The notes: a model not told the origin generated them from the sequence alone. A stretch of DNA of 39,796 nucleotides from Rhodocyclaceae bacterium (GCA_023383815.1 JAHDYG010000028.1:1-39796), one strand, 5' to 3'. Counted from the stretch's first letter, positions 28,241 to 37,224 are shown. Translations and numbers: made by a program.

Positions 28241-29548
28241 ATGAGCCAACCCAAGACCTTTCAAGCCGAAACCCTGGCGCTACACGCCGGCCAGTCCCCC
28301 GACGCGAGCTTCGGCTCACGCGCCGCACCGATCCACTTCACGACCAGCTATGTCTTTCCTGACGCGGAGCACGCGGCCGCACTGTTCAACCTCGAACGTC
28401 CGGGACACGTCTACACGCGCATCTCCAATCCGACCAATGCGGTGCTCGAGGAGCGGATCGCCGCACTCGAAGAAGGCATCGCCGCAATCGCGACCGCGAG
28501 TGGCCAGGCCGCGCTGCATCTGGCGATCACGACCCTGATGGGCAGCGGCGGGCACATCGTCGCCTCGCGTGCGCTCTATGGCGGCTCGCACAACCTGCTC
28601 ACCTACACCCTGCCGCGCTTCGGCGTCACGACGACCTTCGTCGATCCGCGCAACCCTGATGCCTGGCGCAGCGCGGTGCGCCCGGAAACACGTCTCTTCT
28701 TCGGGGAATCGATCGGCAATCCGGGCCTCGACGTGCTCGACATCCCGGCGATCGCCACGATCGCCCATGCGCATCGCGTCCCATTGCTCGTCGATGCCAC
28801 GCTGGTCACCCCGTGCCTGCAGAAACCGCTCGTGCTCGGCGCCGACCTCGTCGTGCATTCGGCCACCAAGTTCCTGGGCGGGCATGGCGTTGCAGTCGGT
28901 GGGCTGCTGGTCGACGGCGGACGTTTCGACTGGGAAGCGTCGGGCCTGTTCCCGACCCTGACCGAGCCCTACGATGGCTTTCACGGCATGGATTTCGCCG
29001 AGGAATCCCCTGTTGCAGCGTTCGCGCTGCGTGCCCGCCGCGAGGGCTTGCGCGACTTCGGCGCCTGCCTGTCGCCGATGAACGCGTTCCAGATCCTGCA
29101 GGGCATCGAGACGCTGCCGCTGCGCATGCGCGCCCACGTCGCCAACGCCCAGGCGGTTGCCGCGCATCTGTCCACCCAGGCGATGGTAGAGCGCGTGTCC
29201 TACCCCGGTCTGCCAGACCACCCGGACCATGCGCTCGCATCGCGACTGCTGCCACAGGGCGCCGGCTCGGTGCTGTCGTTCGACCTCAAGGGCGGTCGCA
29301 CCGCGGGCCGTGCCTTCATCGAAGGATTGCGGGTGTTCTCGCATCTGGCGAACGTCGGAGACGCCAGGTCGCTCGTGATCCACCCTGCCAGCACCACGCA
29401 TTTCCGCATGTCTGCCGAGGACCTCGCCGCGGCAGGAATCGGCGAAGGCACCGTACGCCTGTCGGTCGGTCTGGAGAACCCCGACGACCTGATCGAAGAC
29501 CTGAACCGCGGTCTGTACGCCGCCGGCCGCACGCTCAAGGACAAGTAA
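28241..29548 (+). CDS. O-acetylhomoserine sulfhydrylase-like PLP enzyme (MetY type)
   Basis: A 435-residue Cys/Met-metabolism PLP enzyme. YTRISNPTNAVLEERIAALE and ATASGQAALHLAITTL carry the cofactor phosphate site. The PLP lysine is in HSATKFLGGHGVAVGG. The extra segment FPTLTEPYDGFHGMDFAEE is typical of the MetY branch, which adds sulfide to O-acetylhomoserine to make homocysteine. MetZ or a related lyase is possible, so no symbol is given. The start ATG has a weak GGAA upstream. The leader holds a 10-base direct repeat, CGCTTTCGAG, at 28120-28129 and 28133-28142. The alpha/beta hydrolase gene starts 2 bases after its stop. Confidence 0.9.
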   Translation: MSQPKTFQAETLALHAGQSPDASFGSRAAPIHFTTSYVFPDAEHAAALFNLERPGHVYTRISNPTNAVLEERIAALEEGIAAIATASGQAALHLAITTLMGSGGHIVASRALYGGSHNLLTYTLPRFGVTTTFVDPRNPDAWRSAVRPETRLFFGESIGNPGLDVLDIPAIATIAHAHRVPLLVDATLVTPCLQKPLVLGADLVVHSATKFLGGHGVAVGGLLVDGGRFDWEASGLFPTLTEPYDGFHGMDFAEESPVAAFALRARREGLRDFGACLSPMNAFQILQGIETLPLRMRAHVANAQAVAAHLSTQAMVERVSYPGLPDHPDHALASRLLPQGAGSVLSFDLKGGRTAGRAFIEGLRVFSHLANVGDARSLVIHPASTTHFRMSAEDLAAAGIGEGTVRLSVGLENPDDLIEDLNRGLYAAGRTLKDK

Positions 29549-29550
29549 CG

Positions 29551-30360
29551 ATGGAACTCACGCTCGCCGGCCAGCCGGTGTACGTCTATACCGGTGGCCG
29601 CGCCTTCGACCCGGCGCTGCCGACCGTACTCCTGATCCACGGCGCCGGTCATGATCACAGCGTCTGGAATCACCAGGCACGCCACCTCGCCCATCACGGC
29701 TTCTCGGTACTCGTACCGGATCACCCCGGACACGGACGTTCGGGCGGGCCGGCGCTCGGCAGCATCGAGGCGGTTGCCGGCTGGATGGTCCGGCTGCTCG
29801 ATCATCTGAACCTCGAGCGGGTCGCCGCGGCCGGCCACAGCATGGGCTCTCTGATCGCCCTGGAACTGGCCGCAACAAACCCGCACCGGATCTCGCATCT
29901 CGTACTGGTCGGCAGCGTCGCACCGATGCCGGTCGCCGAGCCGCTCCTCGAAGCGGCGCGCTCGAACCGCGACGCAGCGCACGGGATGATCAACCATTGG
30001 TCCTATGCACCGGCCTCGCAACTGGGCGCGAGCGCCTTGCCCGGCTTCTCGCTGCCGAACCTGAACCGGCGCATCCTCGAACGTCAGGCCGAAGGCGTGC
30101 TCGCAAGCGACCTCGCGGCCTGCAATGCGTACATGGGAGGGCTCGAATCGGCTGCCCGTATACGCTGTCCGGTCGCGATGCTGTGCGGCGAGCGCGACCA
30201 GATGACGCCGCGCCGCGCCGCTGCGCCGCTTGCCGAAGCGCTTGGCAAGACCCCATGCGGAGCGCGTATGATCACGATACAGGGTGCAGGCCACGCGATG
30301 ATGGCCGAAGCACCTGATGCAGTCACGGACTCGATACGGGGGTTCCTCACGCAGGCATGA
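29551..30360 (+). CDS. Alpha/beta hydrolase
   Basis: A 269-residue alpha/beta-fold hydrolase. The oxyanion region is LLIHGAGHDHSVW, the nucleophile elbow GHSMGSL carries the catalytic serine, the acid is in LCGERDQMTP, and the histidine is in IQGAGHAMM. It has no signal peptide and should be cytoplasmic. The ATG is 2 bases after the MetY-like stop, so the two are co-translated. The substrate is unknown; the tight link suggests an ester or thioester connected with homocysteine metabolism, which is inference. Confidence 0.9.
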   Translation: MELTLAGQPVYVYTGGRAFDPALPTVLLIHGAGHDHSVWNHQARHLAHHGFSVLVPDHPGHGRSGGPALGSIEAVAGWMVRLLDHLNLERVAAAGHSMGSLIALELAATNPHRISHLVLVGSVAPMPVAEPLLEAARSNRDAAHGMINHWSYAPASQLGASALPGFSLPNLNRRILERQAEGVLASDLAACNAYMGGLESAARIRCPVAMLCGERDQMTPRRAAAPLAEALGKTPCGARMITIQGAGHAMMAEAPDAVTDSIRGFLTQA

Positions 30361-30452
30361 GACCTGCGAAGGAATCCCGACCGGCCCCCGGTCGGGGCGG
30401 ATCCTGCCCCCGTTCGCTGCACAGACGACAAGACCCATAACAGGAGAGAGAC

Positions 30453-31235
30453 ATGTCGCAGTCGAACCCAGGCCATCCGGGCGCGGAAGGGGTGCCCTTT
30501 CCACGCGTCCGGGAAGTCAGCATGAACGCGCCGCTACGCTGGATCGCGCGCGGCTTCGATGATCTCAAGAGCTGCCCGATCCCCAGCCTGTTCTATGGCT
30601 TCTGCTTTGCCGGGATGGGCCTGCTCGTCACCTTCGTGTTCGAGCACGCCTATCAGTACACGATGGCTGTGACCTCGGGCTTCCTGTTGCTCGGCCCGTT
30701 TCTCGCGATGGGGCTGTACGAAATCAGCCGCCGCGGCGAACTGGGTCAGGGCTGCGCGCTCGTGCCAACGCTCACGGTCTGGCGCCGCAACGCCGGCAAC
30801 CTCGGAATCTTCGCCGTCGTGCTCGGTGTCGTGTTCCTCGTCTGGGCGCGCGCCTCGCTGATCATCTTCGCACTCTTCTACACCGACGACCTCCCCAACC
30901 TCTCCGGCTTTCTCGGTCAGGTGCTGAAGCTGGAGAATTTCGAGTTCCTTGCCGTGTACTTCGGCGCCGGCCTGGTGTTCGCCACGCTCGCCTTCGCTGT
31001 CAGCGTCGTCTCGATCCCGCTCATGCTCGACCGCAACCAGGACGCCATCTCGGCCATGCTCGGCAGCTTCGGCGCGCTACTGCGCAACCCCGCCCCGCTC
31101 GCATTCTGGGCGCTCATCATCGCGACGCTGACCATCATCGGTTTCCTGAGCTTCCACCTCGGGCTGGTGTTCCTGATGCCGCTCATCGGCCATGCCACCT
31201 GGCATGCCTACCGCGATCTGGTCGAACCTCTGTAG
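30453..31235 (+). CDS. DUF2189 integral membrane protein
   Basis: A 260-residue membrane protein. After a 30-residue polar start with FPRVREVSMNAPLRWIARGF, it has about six hydrophobic segments (such as FYGFCFAGMGLLVTFVFE, SGFLLLGPFLAMGLYEISRR, FAVVLGVVFLVWARASLII and FLSFHLGLVFLMPLIGHATW). GPFLAMGLYEISRR and PLIGHATWHAYRDLV are characteristic of DUF2189. The function is unknown. The ATG has AGGAGAGA about 7 bases upstream. It is separated from the hydrolase by 92 bases and converges on the Lrp-type gene. Confidence 0.88.
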   Translation: MSQSNPGHPGAEGVPFPRVREVSMNAPLRWIARGFDDLKSCPIPSLFYGFCFAGMGLLVTFVFEHAYQYTMAVTSGFLLLGPFLAMGLYEISRRGELGQGCALVPTLTVWRRNAGNLGIFAVVLGVVFLVWARASLIIFALFYTDDLPNLSGFLGQVLKLENFEFLAVYFGAGLVFATLAFAVSVVSIPLMLDRNQDAISAMLGSFGALLRNPAPLAFWALIIATLTIIGFLSFHLGLVFLMPLIGHATWHAYRDLVEPL

Positions 31236-31277
31236 CTTGGCCTGCTCGCAGTCATCGGCCCGCGCGGACGCATGGCC

Positions 31278-31760
31278 TTACAGCGGCAGCCTGCGCTCGC
31301 GCTTGATCGCGCGCAGCGAGAAGCTCGAATAGATTTCCTTCACCCCCGGCAGTGCGCGGATGACATCACGTGCGAAGGCGCCAAAGGCCTCGAGGTCGCG
31401 CGCTACGACTTCGAGAAAGAAGTCGTAGCGCCCGGAGACGTTGTGGCAGGAGATGATCTGGGGAATGCCCTGGACCGCGCGTTCGAAGGCTTCACCGAGG
31501 TCGGCGCGATGGTTTTCGAGATTGACGCTGACGAAGGCGGTGACGTCGTAGCCCAGGCGCGCGGCGTCGAGTTCGGCGCGATACGCACGGATGAAGCCAC
31601 GCTCTTCGAGGCGGCGGACCCGGCGCCAGCAGGGCGAATGGGTGAGGTGGACGCGTTCGGCGAGTTCGGCGCTGGTGAGCCGCGCATCCTCCTGAAGCGC
31701 TGCGAGAATCATTCGATCGGTCGCATCGATCGTATCTGACGAGCCGTTTTGTGCAGTCAT
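31278..31760 (-). CDS. mdeR: Lrp/AsnC-family regulator (MdeR-like)
   Basis: A 160-residue Lrp-type regulator. The N-terminal DNA-binding domain is TDRMILAALQEDARLTSAEL, then HLTHSPCWRRVRRLEERGFI. The C-terminal RAM ligand domain includes CHNVSGRYDFFLEVVARDLE and LPGVKEIYSSFSLRAIK. It is divergent from methionine gamma-lyase, the arrangement known for mdeR in Pseudomonas putida, where the regulator is needed for mdeA expression in response to methionine (recalled from the literature). The ATG at 31760 is preferred; the frame is open to 31787. The name rests on context and family. Confidence 0.88.
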   Translation of the reverse strand: MTAQNGSSDTIDATDRMILAALQEDARLTSAELAERVHLTHSPCWRRVRRLEERGFIRAYRAELDAARLGYDVTAFVSVNLENHRADLGEAFERAVQGIPQIISCHNVSGRYDFFLEVVARDLEAFGAFARDVIRALPGVKEIYSSFSLRAIKRERRLPL

Positions 31761-31876
31761 TACCACTTTCGCGCAAGATATTTGCACATACGATTACAGA
31801 TGCGCACCCAGTTGGCAAGCTTGTCGCATCGATCCGGGCCTATAGTTCGTTCATCGAACGCCCCCTGGAGCCCGTC
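31761..31876 (+). promoter_or_regulatory. Divergent mdeR-mdeA control region
   Basis: TATAGT (31841-31846) is a plausible -10 for mdeA, about 30 bases before its ATG; the -35 is unclear. CGTTC and GAACG (31848-31852, 31856-31860) form a short inverted repeat just after it. Either side of the gap could hold Lrp-type sites, such as the AT-rich ATATTTGCACATACGATTAC between 31779 and 31798. Confidence 0.4.
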
Positions 31877-33112
31877 ATGACTGCCACGCCCCACACCCCC
31901 GGTTTTGCCACCCGTGCGATCCACCATGGATATAACCCCGCCGAGCATCACGGAGCGCTCGTACCGCCGGTGTATCAGAGCGCGACCTTCGCCTTTCCAA
32001 GCGCTGATTTCGGAGCCGCCTGCTTCGCTGGTGAGGAGCGTGGCTACATCTACACGCGGATCTCGAATCCAACCCTCGACCTGCTCGAGCAGCGCATGGC
32101 GGTCCTCGAAGGTGGTGCCGGTGCGATCGCCTTCGGTTCCGGAATGGGCGCGATCACCGCGACGTGCTGGACCGTGCTGCAGCCAGGCGACGAGGTGATC
32201 ACCGATCTCACGCTGTATGGCTGTACATTCGCGTTCTTCGAGCACGGACTGAAGCGATTCGGCGTCACGATCCGCTCCGTCGACCTGACCCGGCCCGAGG
32301 CGCTCGCCGCGGCGATTGGTCCGCGCACGCGCATGGTCTATTTCGAGACCCCGGCCAACCCGAACATGCGCCTCGTGGACGTCGCCGCAGTGTGCGCAAT
32401 CGCACGGGCGCACGGCGCCCTCACGGTGGTGGACAACACCTACTGCACCCCCTGGATGCAACGACCGCTGGAACTAGGCGCCGACGTAGTGGTGCATTCG
32501 GCGACGAAATACCTCAACGGCCACGGCGACGTGACCGCCGGCATCGCGGTCGCAGCCGACGCCGAACTGGCTGGCCGGATCCGCCTCTGCGGCCTCAAGG
32601 ACATGACCGGCGCGGTGCTCTCGCCGCAGGACGCCAGCCTCGTGCTGCGCGGCCTGAAAACCCTTTCGCTGCGCATGGAGCGCCACTGCGCGAATGCCGC
32701 GGCGATCGCGGACCTGCTCGCGAGCCACCCGGAAGTCGAGCGCGTGTATTACCCGGGTTTGCCGAATGATCCCCAGCACACGCTCGCGCGACGCCAGATG
32801 AGCGCCTTTGGCGGCATGCTCGCGTTCGAACTGAAGGGCGGCCTCGATGCCGGGCGGCGCTTCCTCGATGCCCTGCAGCTCGTCACGCGCGCCGTGAGCC
32901 TGGGCGATGCGGAGACCCTCGTGCAGCATCCAGCCACCATGACGCACTCGACCTATACTGCTGAAGAGCGCGCCGCGGCATTGATCTCGGACGGCTTGGT
33001 GCGCCTGTCGGCTGGCCTGGAGGAAATCGACGACCTGCTGGCCGATCTGGCGCAGGCACTCGACGCAGCGGCCGGCCAGGACGGCCGCGAACTCACCCGT
33101 CACGCGGCCTGA
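31877..33112 (+). CDS. mdeA: L-methionine gamma-lyase
   Basis: A 411-residue PLP enzyme that splits methionine into methanethiol, ammonia and 2-oxobutyrate. Residues key to the P. putida enzyme recur at nearly the same numbers: Tyr59 and Arg61 (YIYTRISNP), Tyr114 and Cys116 (LTLYGCTFAF), the PLP lysine Lys211 (SATKYLNGHGD) and Lys241-Asp242 (LKDMTG; 240-241 in P. putida). The cysteine at 116 separates gamma-lyases from cystathionine synthases and lyases. The start ATG 31877 yields this numbering. It is divergent from an Lrp-type gene and followed by E1 and E2 dehydrogenase genes. Confidence 0.93.
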   Translation: MTATPHTPGFATRAIHHGYNPAEHHGALVPPVYQSATFAFPSADFGAACFAGEERGYIYTRISNPTLDLLEQRMAVLEGGAGAIAFGSGMGAITATCWTVLQPGDEVITDLTLYGCTFAFFEHGLKRFGVTIRSVDLTRPEALAAAIGPRTRMVYFETPANPNMRLVDVAAVCAIARAHGALTVVDNTYCTPWMQRPLELGADVVVHSATKYLNGHGDVTAGIAVAADAELAGRIRLCGLKDMTGAVLSPQDASLVLRGLKTLSLRMERHCANAAAIADLLASHPEVERVYYPGLPNDPQHTLARRQMSAFGGMLAFELKGGLDAGRRFLDALQLVTRAVSLGDAETLVQHPATMTHSTYTAEERAAALISDGLVRLSAGLEEIDDLLADLAQALDAAAGQDGRELTRHAA

Positions 33113-33149
33113 GGTCGCGTCCGGCCAAGATCTGCCCCTGGAGAGGACG

Positions 33150-35843
33150 ATGAACGCCCCGATTCCGCCCGCCCCGTTTTCGCCGACCGCCATCGACTCC
33201 GACCCGCTAGAGACGCAGGACTGGCTCGAGAGCCTCGCCGACGTCATCGAGCGTGACGGACTTGCGCGTGCGGAGTACCTCGTCGACCGACTGATCGAGT
33301 CCGGGCGCCGCTCCGGCGGGCGATTTCATACCCGCCACACGACCCCTTACCGCAACACGATCCCGGTCGAGGCGCAGGCCCCCTACCCGGGCAACCTCGA
33401 TCTCGAAACACGCATCACCGCGATCCACCGCTGGAACGCACTCGCGATGGTGTCGCGCGCCAACGCCGCGCATCCGGAACTGGGCGGACATATCGCCACC
33501 TACGCGTCGATCGCCGACCTCTTCGAAGTCGGTTTTCACCACTTCTTCCGCGCTCCGCACGCCGACCATCCCGGGGATCTGGTGTACTTCCAGCCCCACG
33601 CGGCACCGGGCATCTACGCCCGCGCATTTCTCGAAGGCCGCTTCGGCACGGACCGCCTCGACCTGTTCCGGCGCGAGGTCTCAGGAGGGGTCGGTGCCGG
33701 TCTTTCGTCCTATCCGCACCCGACCCTGATGCCGGATTTCTGGCAATTTCCAACCGGGTCGATGGGGCTGGGGCTGTTGACCGCAATCTACCAGGCGCGC
33801 TTCCAGCACTATCTGCGCAACCGCGGACTCGTGCCCGACTCGGACCGGCGGATCTGGGCCTTCGTCGGGGACGGCGAGATGGACGAACCCGAGTCGCTCG
33901 CAGGCATCTCGCTCGCGGCGCGCGAACAGCTCGACAACCTGATCCTCGTCGTCAACTGCAACCTGCAGCGGCTCGACGGCCCGGTCCGCGGCAATGGCAA
34001 CATCGTGCAGGAGCTCGAAACGCTTTTTGCCGGCGCTGGCTGGAACGTCGTGAAGTGCCTGTGGGGCAGCAACTGGGATGTCCTTTTTGCGCGCGACCGC
34101 GAAGGCTGGATCCTCAAGCGCATGGCCGAAGCGGTGGACGGCGAATTCCAGAAGCTCTCGGCAACCGACGGCCACTACAATCGCGAGCACTTCTTTGCCC
34201 GCTACCCGGAGCTTGCCGCACTCGTCGCAAACCTGTCGGATCGCGACATCGACGCGCTGCAGCGCGGCGGCCACGATCCGGTCAAGATCCACGCCGCATA
34301 CTCGGCCGCCTGCGCACAGCGCGGTCAGCCGACCGTGATCCTGGCCCAGACCACGAAAGGCTACGGCATGGGCGGCTCCGGCCAGGGTGCGAACACCTCG
34401 CACCAGACCAAGAAGCTCGCCCACGAAGACCTGTGCCGCTTCCGCGACCGTTTTGGCCTGCCGCTGTCGGATCAGGATCTGACCGAACTGCGCTACTACC
34501 ATCCCGGCGCCGACAGCCCCGAGGTGCGCTATCTGGCGGAGCGTCGCAAGGCGCTCGGCGGACCACTGCCGGCACGCCGGCATGAAGTCGCACCCGTCGC
34601 AGCTGCGCAGCCCGAGGTCTTCGAAGCCGCCCGAGCCGGCAGCGGCACACGCGAGATCTCGACCACGATGCAGTTCGTGCGCCTGCTCTCGAAGCTCCTG
34701 CGCGACGAAGCGCTCGGACCGCGCATCGTGCCGATCGTCGCCGACGAGGCGCGCACCTTCGGCATGCAGGATCTCTTCCGCCAGTTCGGCATCTACTCGC
34801 CCTGGGGCCAGCGCTACACCCCGCAGGACAGCGAACAGCTCGCCTTCTATCGCGAGGACGTGCGCGGCCAGATCCTGGAGGAAGGCATCACCGAGGCCGG
34901 CTCCATGGGTTCCTGGATCGCCGCCGGAACCGCATACTCGCACACCGGCATCGCAATGCTGCCGTGCTACATCTTCTACTCGATGTTCGGCTTCCAGCGC
35001 GTGGCCGACCTCATCTGGTGTGCGGCCGACAGCCAGGCGCGCGGCTTCCTGCTCGGCGCGACGGCCGGGCGCACGACGCTTTCCGGCGAGGGCCTGCAGC
35101 ACGAGGATGGCCAGAGTCTCGTCTATGCTGCAACGGTCCCGACCTGCCGTGCCTACGATCCGGCTTTCGGCTACGAGCTGGCGATCCTGATCGAGGAGGG
35201 TATCCGCCGGATGCTGAGCGAGCAGGACACCGCCTTCTACTACCTCACGCTGTACAACGAGAACGCTCCCCAGCCCGATGCCCCTGCCGGCGTCGAGGAA
35301 GGTGTGTGCCGCGGGCTCTACCGGCTGCGCACGAGCGCGCTGCCTGATCCGGCCGCACGCGTGCAGCTCATCGGCAGTGGCAGCCTGCTGCGCGAGGTCA
35401 TCACCGCCGCCGAACGGCTCGAGCGCGAGTTCGGGGTCGCTGCCGACGTCTTCAGCGCGACGAGCTACAGTGAACTTCGCAAGGACGGGCTGGCCTGCGA
35501 GCGCTGGAACCTGCTCCACCCCGAGGAGGGCGAAGCGCGCATCCCATGGGTCGCCCGCCAGCTCTCGGCCGATGCGCCGGTCGTCGCCGCAAGCGATTTC
35601 ATCCGCGCCTGGCCGGATCTCATCCGCAACTGGGTTCCGGCCCGCTACACAGTCCTGGGAACCGACGGCTTCGGCCGCTCGGACACCCGTCGGGCGCTGC
35701 GCGATTTCTTCGAGGTCGACGCCCGCTACGTGGTGCTCGCTGCGTTGCGCAGCCTCGTCGAGGACGGACGGCTGCCGCGCGACACGCTCCAGGGCGTATG
35801 CACACGCCTCGCGATCGATGTCGACAAACCCGCGCCGTTCTGA
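33150..35843 (+). CDS. mdeB: Homodimeric 2-oxoacid dehydrogenase E1 component (AceE-like, probable 2-oxobutyrate dehydrogenase)
   Basis: An 897-residue thiamine-diphosphate enzyme of the AceE type. The cofactor motif VGDGEMDEPESLAGISLAAR is near residue 240, followed by DNLILVVNCNLQRLDGPVRG. TKGYGMGGSGQGANTSHQ and QEDGQS-like LQHEDGQSLVYAA segments are conserved. AceE decarboxylates pyruvate and acylates the lipoyl group of E2. Placement 37 bases after mdeA matches P. putida mdeB, an E1 homologue thought to act on 2-oxobutyrate, so the likely product is propionyl-CoA. GGAGAGG stands about 4 bases before the ATG. The stop is 3 bases from the E2-like gene. Enzyme class is firm; substrate is inferred from context. 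Confidence 0.92.
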   Translation: MNAPIPPAPFSPTAIDSDPLETQDWLESLADVIERDGLARAEYLVDRLIESGRRSGGRFHTRHTTPYRNTIPVEAQAPYPGNLDLETRITAIHRWNALAMVSRANAAHPELGGHIATYASIADLFEVGFHHFFRAPHADHPGDLVYFQPHAAPGIYARAFLEGRFGTDRLDLFRREVSGGVGAGLSSYPHPTLMPDFWQFPTGSMGLGLLTAIYQARFQHYLRNRGLVPDSDRRIWAFVGDGEMDEPESLAGISLAAREQLDNLILVVNCNLQRLDGPVRGNGNIVQELETLFAGAGWNVVKCLWGSNWDVLFARDREGWILKRMAEAVDGEFQKLSATDGHYNREHFFARYPELAALVANLSDRDIDALQRGGHDPVKIHAAYSAACAQRGQPTVILAQTTKGYGMGGSGQGANTSHQTKKLAHEDLCRFRDRFGLPLSDQDLTELRYYHPGADSPEVRYLAERRKALGGPLPARRHEVAPVAAAQPEVFEAARAGSGTREISTTMQFVRLLSKLLRDEALGPRIVPIVADEARTFGMQDLFRQFGIYSPWGQRYTPQDSEQLAFYREDVRGQILEEGITEAGSMGSWIAAGTAYSHTGIAMLPCYIFYSMFGFQRVADLIWCAADSQARGFLLGATAGRTTLSGEGLQHEDGQSLVYAATVPTCRAYDPAFGYELAILIEEGIRRMLSEQDTAFYYLTLYNENAPQPDAPAGVEEGVCRGLYRLRTSALPDPAARVQLIGSGSLLREVITAAERLEREFGVAADVFSATSYSELRKDGLACERWNLLHPEEGEARIPWVARQLSADAPVVAASDFIRAWPDLIRNWVPARYTVLGTDGFGRSDTRRALRDFFEVDARYVVLAALRSLVEDGRLPRDTLQGVCTRLAIDVDKPAPF

Positions 35844-35846
35844 GCG

Positions 35847-36830
35847 ATGACCGGTCAGTCCCCGGCGCCCACCCCGGCCGGAATGACCCCGGCGCCACAG
35901 CGCACACAAACGCTCCGGGCGAGCCCCGCAGTCCGCCGTCTCGCGCGCGAGTTTGGAGTCGATCTCGCGCTGGTCCGCTCCCGAACGGCGACTGACCGCA
36001 TCACGCAAACAGACGTACTCACCTTCATCCGCGAGGCGATGCAAAGCGGAAACGTGCCGGGTGCACCCCTTCGGCCACGTCCGACCTTGGCCCTCGCGCC
36101 GTGGCCGCGGATCGACGCATCACACTTCGGGGCAATCGAAGCACGTGAGCGATCCCCGGAACAGGTGATGCATTCGCAGGAACGGGAACGGGATCGGGTG
36201 CTCATTCCGCAGGTCACGAGCTTTGACGAAGCCGACGTCACCGAGCTGGAACGCTTCCGCCAGAAGATCCTGCACGAGCGCGGCATGGCGGACGCCGAGC
36301 TACCGCTGAATGCCTTTCTGATTCACGCCTGTGCCGACGCATTGCGGCGCTTTCCCGAGTTCAACGCCAGCTTCGAAGCGGATGCAGGCCATGCAAAACT
36401 CGTCCTGAAAAGACGCGTGCACATCGGTTTCACGGTCTTCACCGATACAGACATGAAGGTCGCCGTCATACGTGACGCCGACCGGCTTACGCTGACCGCG
36501 ATCGCACAGCGCGTCACCCTGTTGTCCCGCGAAGCCCGGGACGGGGCACTTACCGGTGACGCGCGGGCGGGCGCCGGATTCACCCTCGCCAACCTCGGGG
36601 AGCTCGGCGGCACCGGTTACATGCCAGCCATCCACGCGCCCGAAGTCGCGCGGCTCGGCGTCAGCCGCGCAGACCTGCGCCCCTCCTGGAATGGCATCGG
36701 ATTCGAAGCACGTCGGATCCTGCCACTGTCCCTGAGCTGGGATCACCGCGTCATCGACGGAGTGCTTGCCGCGCGTTTTCTCGTTCACCTTGCCCAGTGT
36801 CTGAGTGACTTCCGGAAGCTGCTGACCTGA
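35847..36830 (+). CDS. 2-oxoacid dehydrogenase E2-like acyltransferase without a lipoyl domain
   Basis: A 327-residue protein with the second half of an E2. Residues 25-62 form a peripheral-subunit-binding domain (ASPAVRRLAREFGVDLALVR, DRITQTDVLTFI), in which the usual glycine-rich G-x-G-x-x-G-R-I is replaced by SRTATDRI. The catalytic domain (about 87-327) follows AceF closely: VLIPQVTSFDEADVTELERF, GFTLANLGELGGTGYMPAIH and the active-site LSWDHRVIDG with His300 and Asp304. The first 24 residues are Pro/Thr-rich, and no lipoyl domain with its DKA-like lysine is present. It must take acyl groups from a lipoyl domain supplied by another protein, or have another role. It is 3 bases downstream of the E1 gene. 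Confidence 0.88.
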   Translation: MTGQSPAPTPAGMTPAPQRTQTLRASPAVRRLAREFGVDLALVRSRTATDRITQTDVLTFIREAMQSGNVPGAPLRPRPTLALAPWPRIDASHFGAIEARERSPEQVMHSQERERDRVLIPQVTSFDEADVTELERFRQKILHERGMADAELPLNAFLIHACADALRRFPEFNASFEADAGHAKLVLKRRVHIGFTVFTDTDMKVAVIRDADRLTLTAIAQRVTLLSREARDGALTGDARAGAGFTLANLGELGGTGYMPAIHAPEVARLGVSRADLRPSWNGIGFEARRILPLSLSWDHRVIDGVLAARFLVHLAQCLSDFRKLLT

Positions 36831-36957
36831 CGTCGACGGACGACACGGCGGACTGTCACGAAACCTTCTATATTGAAGGGCAGACTTGCTGGAAACCTGC
36901 CATGCTGCCGCAGGTCTCACCGAACTCCAGCAACCTGTTACCCGAGGAGGAACCGAG

Positions 36958-37212
36958 ATGAGCCAATCGTCCATCACACAGCTGCGCGGAGATCCGCTGC
37001 TCGAATGTGAGTTCATTCCGCCCCTCGACTATCGCGACACCTGGGACACCCCATGGGAGCAGCATCTCGCCTCCCACTGCGCCTGGCAGGAAGCCGGCGG
37101 CAACCGTGACGGAGAGTCATGCCAGTGGCAACACCCTGACGGCATCGCGTTCATCGAGCGCCGCCGCCGCGCAATCGCAATCGACTTTCCAGACCGCCGC
37201 CTCGCGGCCTGA
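36958..37212 (+). CDS. Small hypothetical protein
   Basis: An 84-residue protein that I do not recognise. It has no signal peptide or membrane segment. It is rich in tryptophan (YRDTWDTPWEQH, CAWQEAGG, CQWQHPDG), with two cysteines and a basic end (FIERRRRAIAIDF). A very strong ribosome-binding site, GAGGAGG (36944-36950), stands 7 bases before the ATG, which supports translation. It lies 127 bases after the E2-like gene and before GC-rich hairpins; whether it belongs to the methionine operon is open. Confidence 0.65.
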   Translation: MSQSSITQLRGDPLLECEFIPPLDYRDTWDTPWEQHLASHCAWQEAGGNRDGESCQWQHPDGIAFIERRRRAIAIDFPDRRLAA

Positions 37213-37224
37213 CACGCCTTACTC

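Noticed and set aside
33681-36044. Very long minus-strand open frame opposite the E1 gene (787 codons)
   Set aside because: It is the mirror of a GC-rich coding strand; the plus strand encodes a full AceE-like enzyme and the minus product shows no family sequence.
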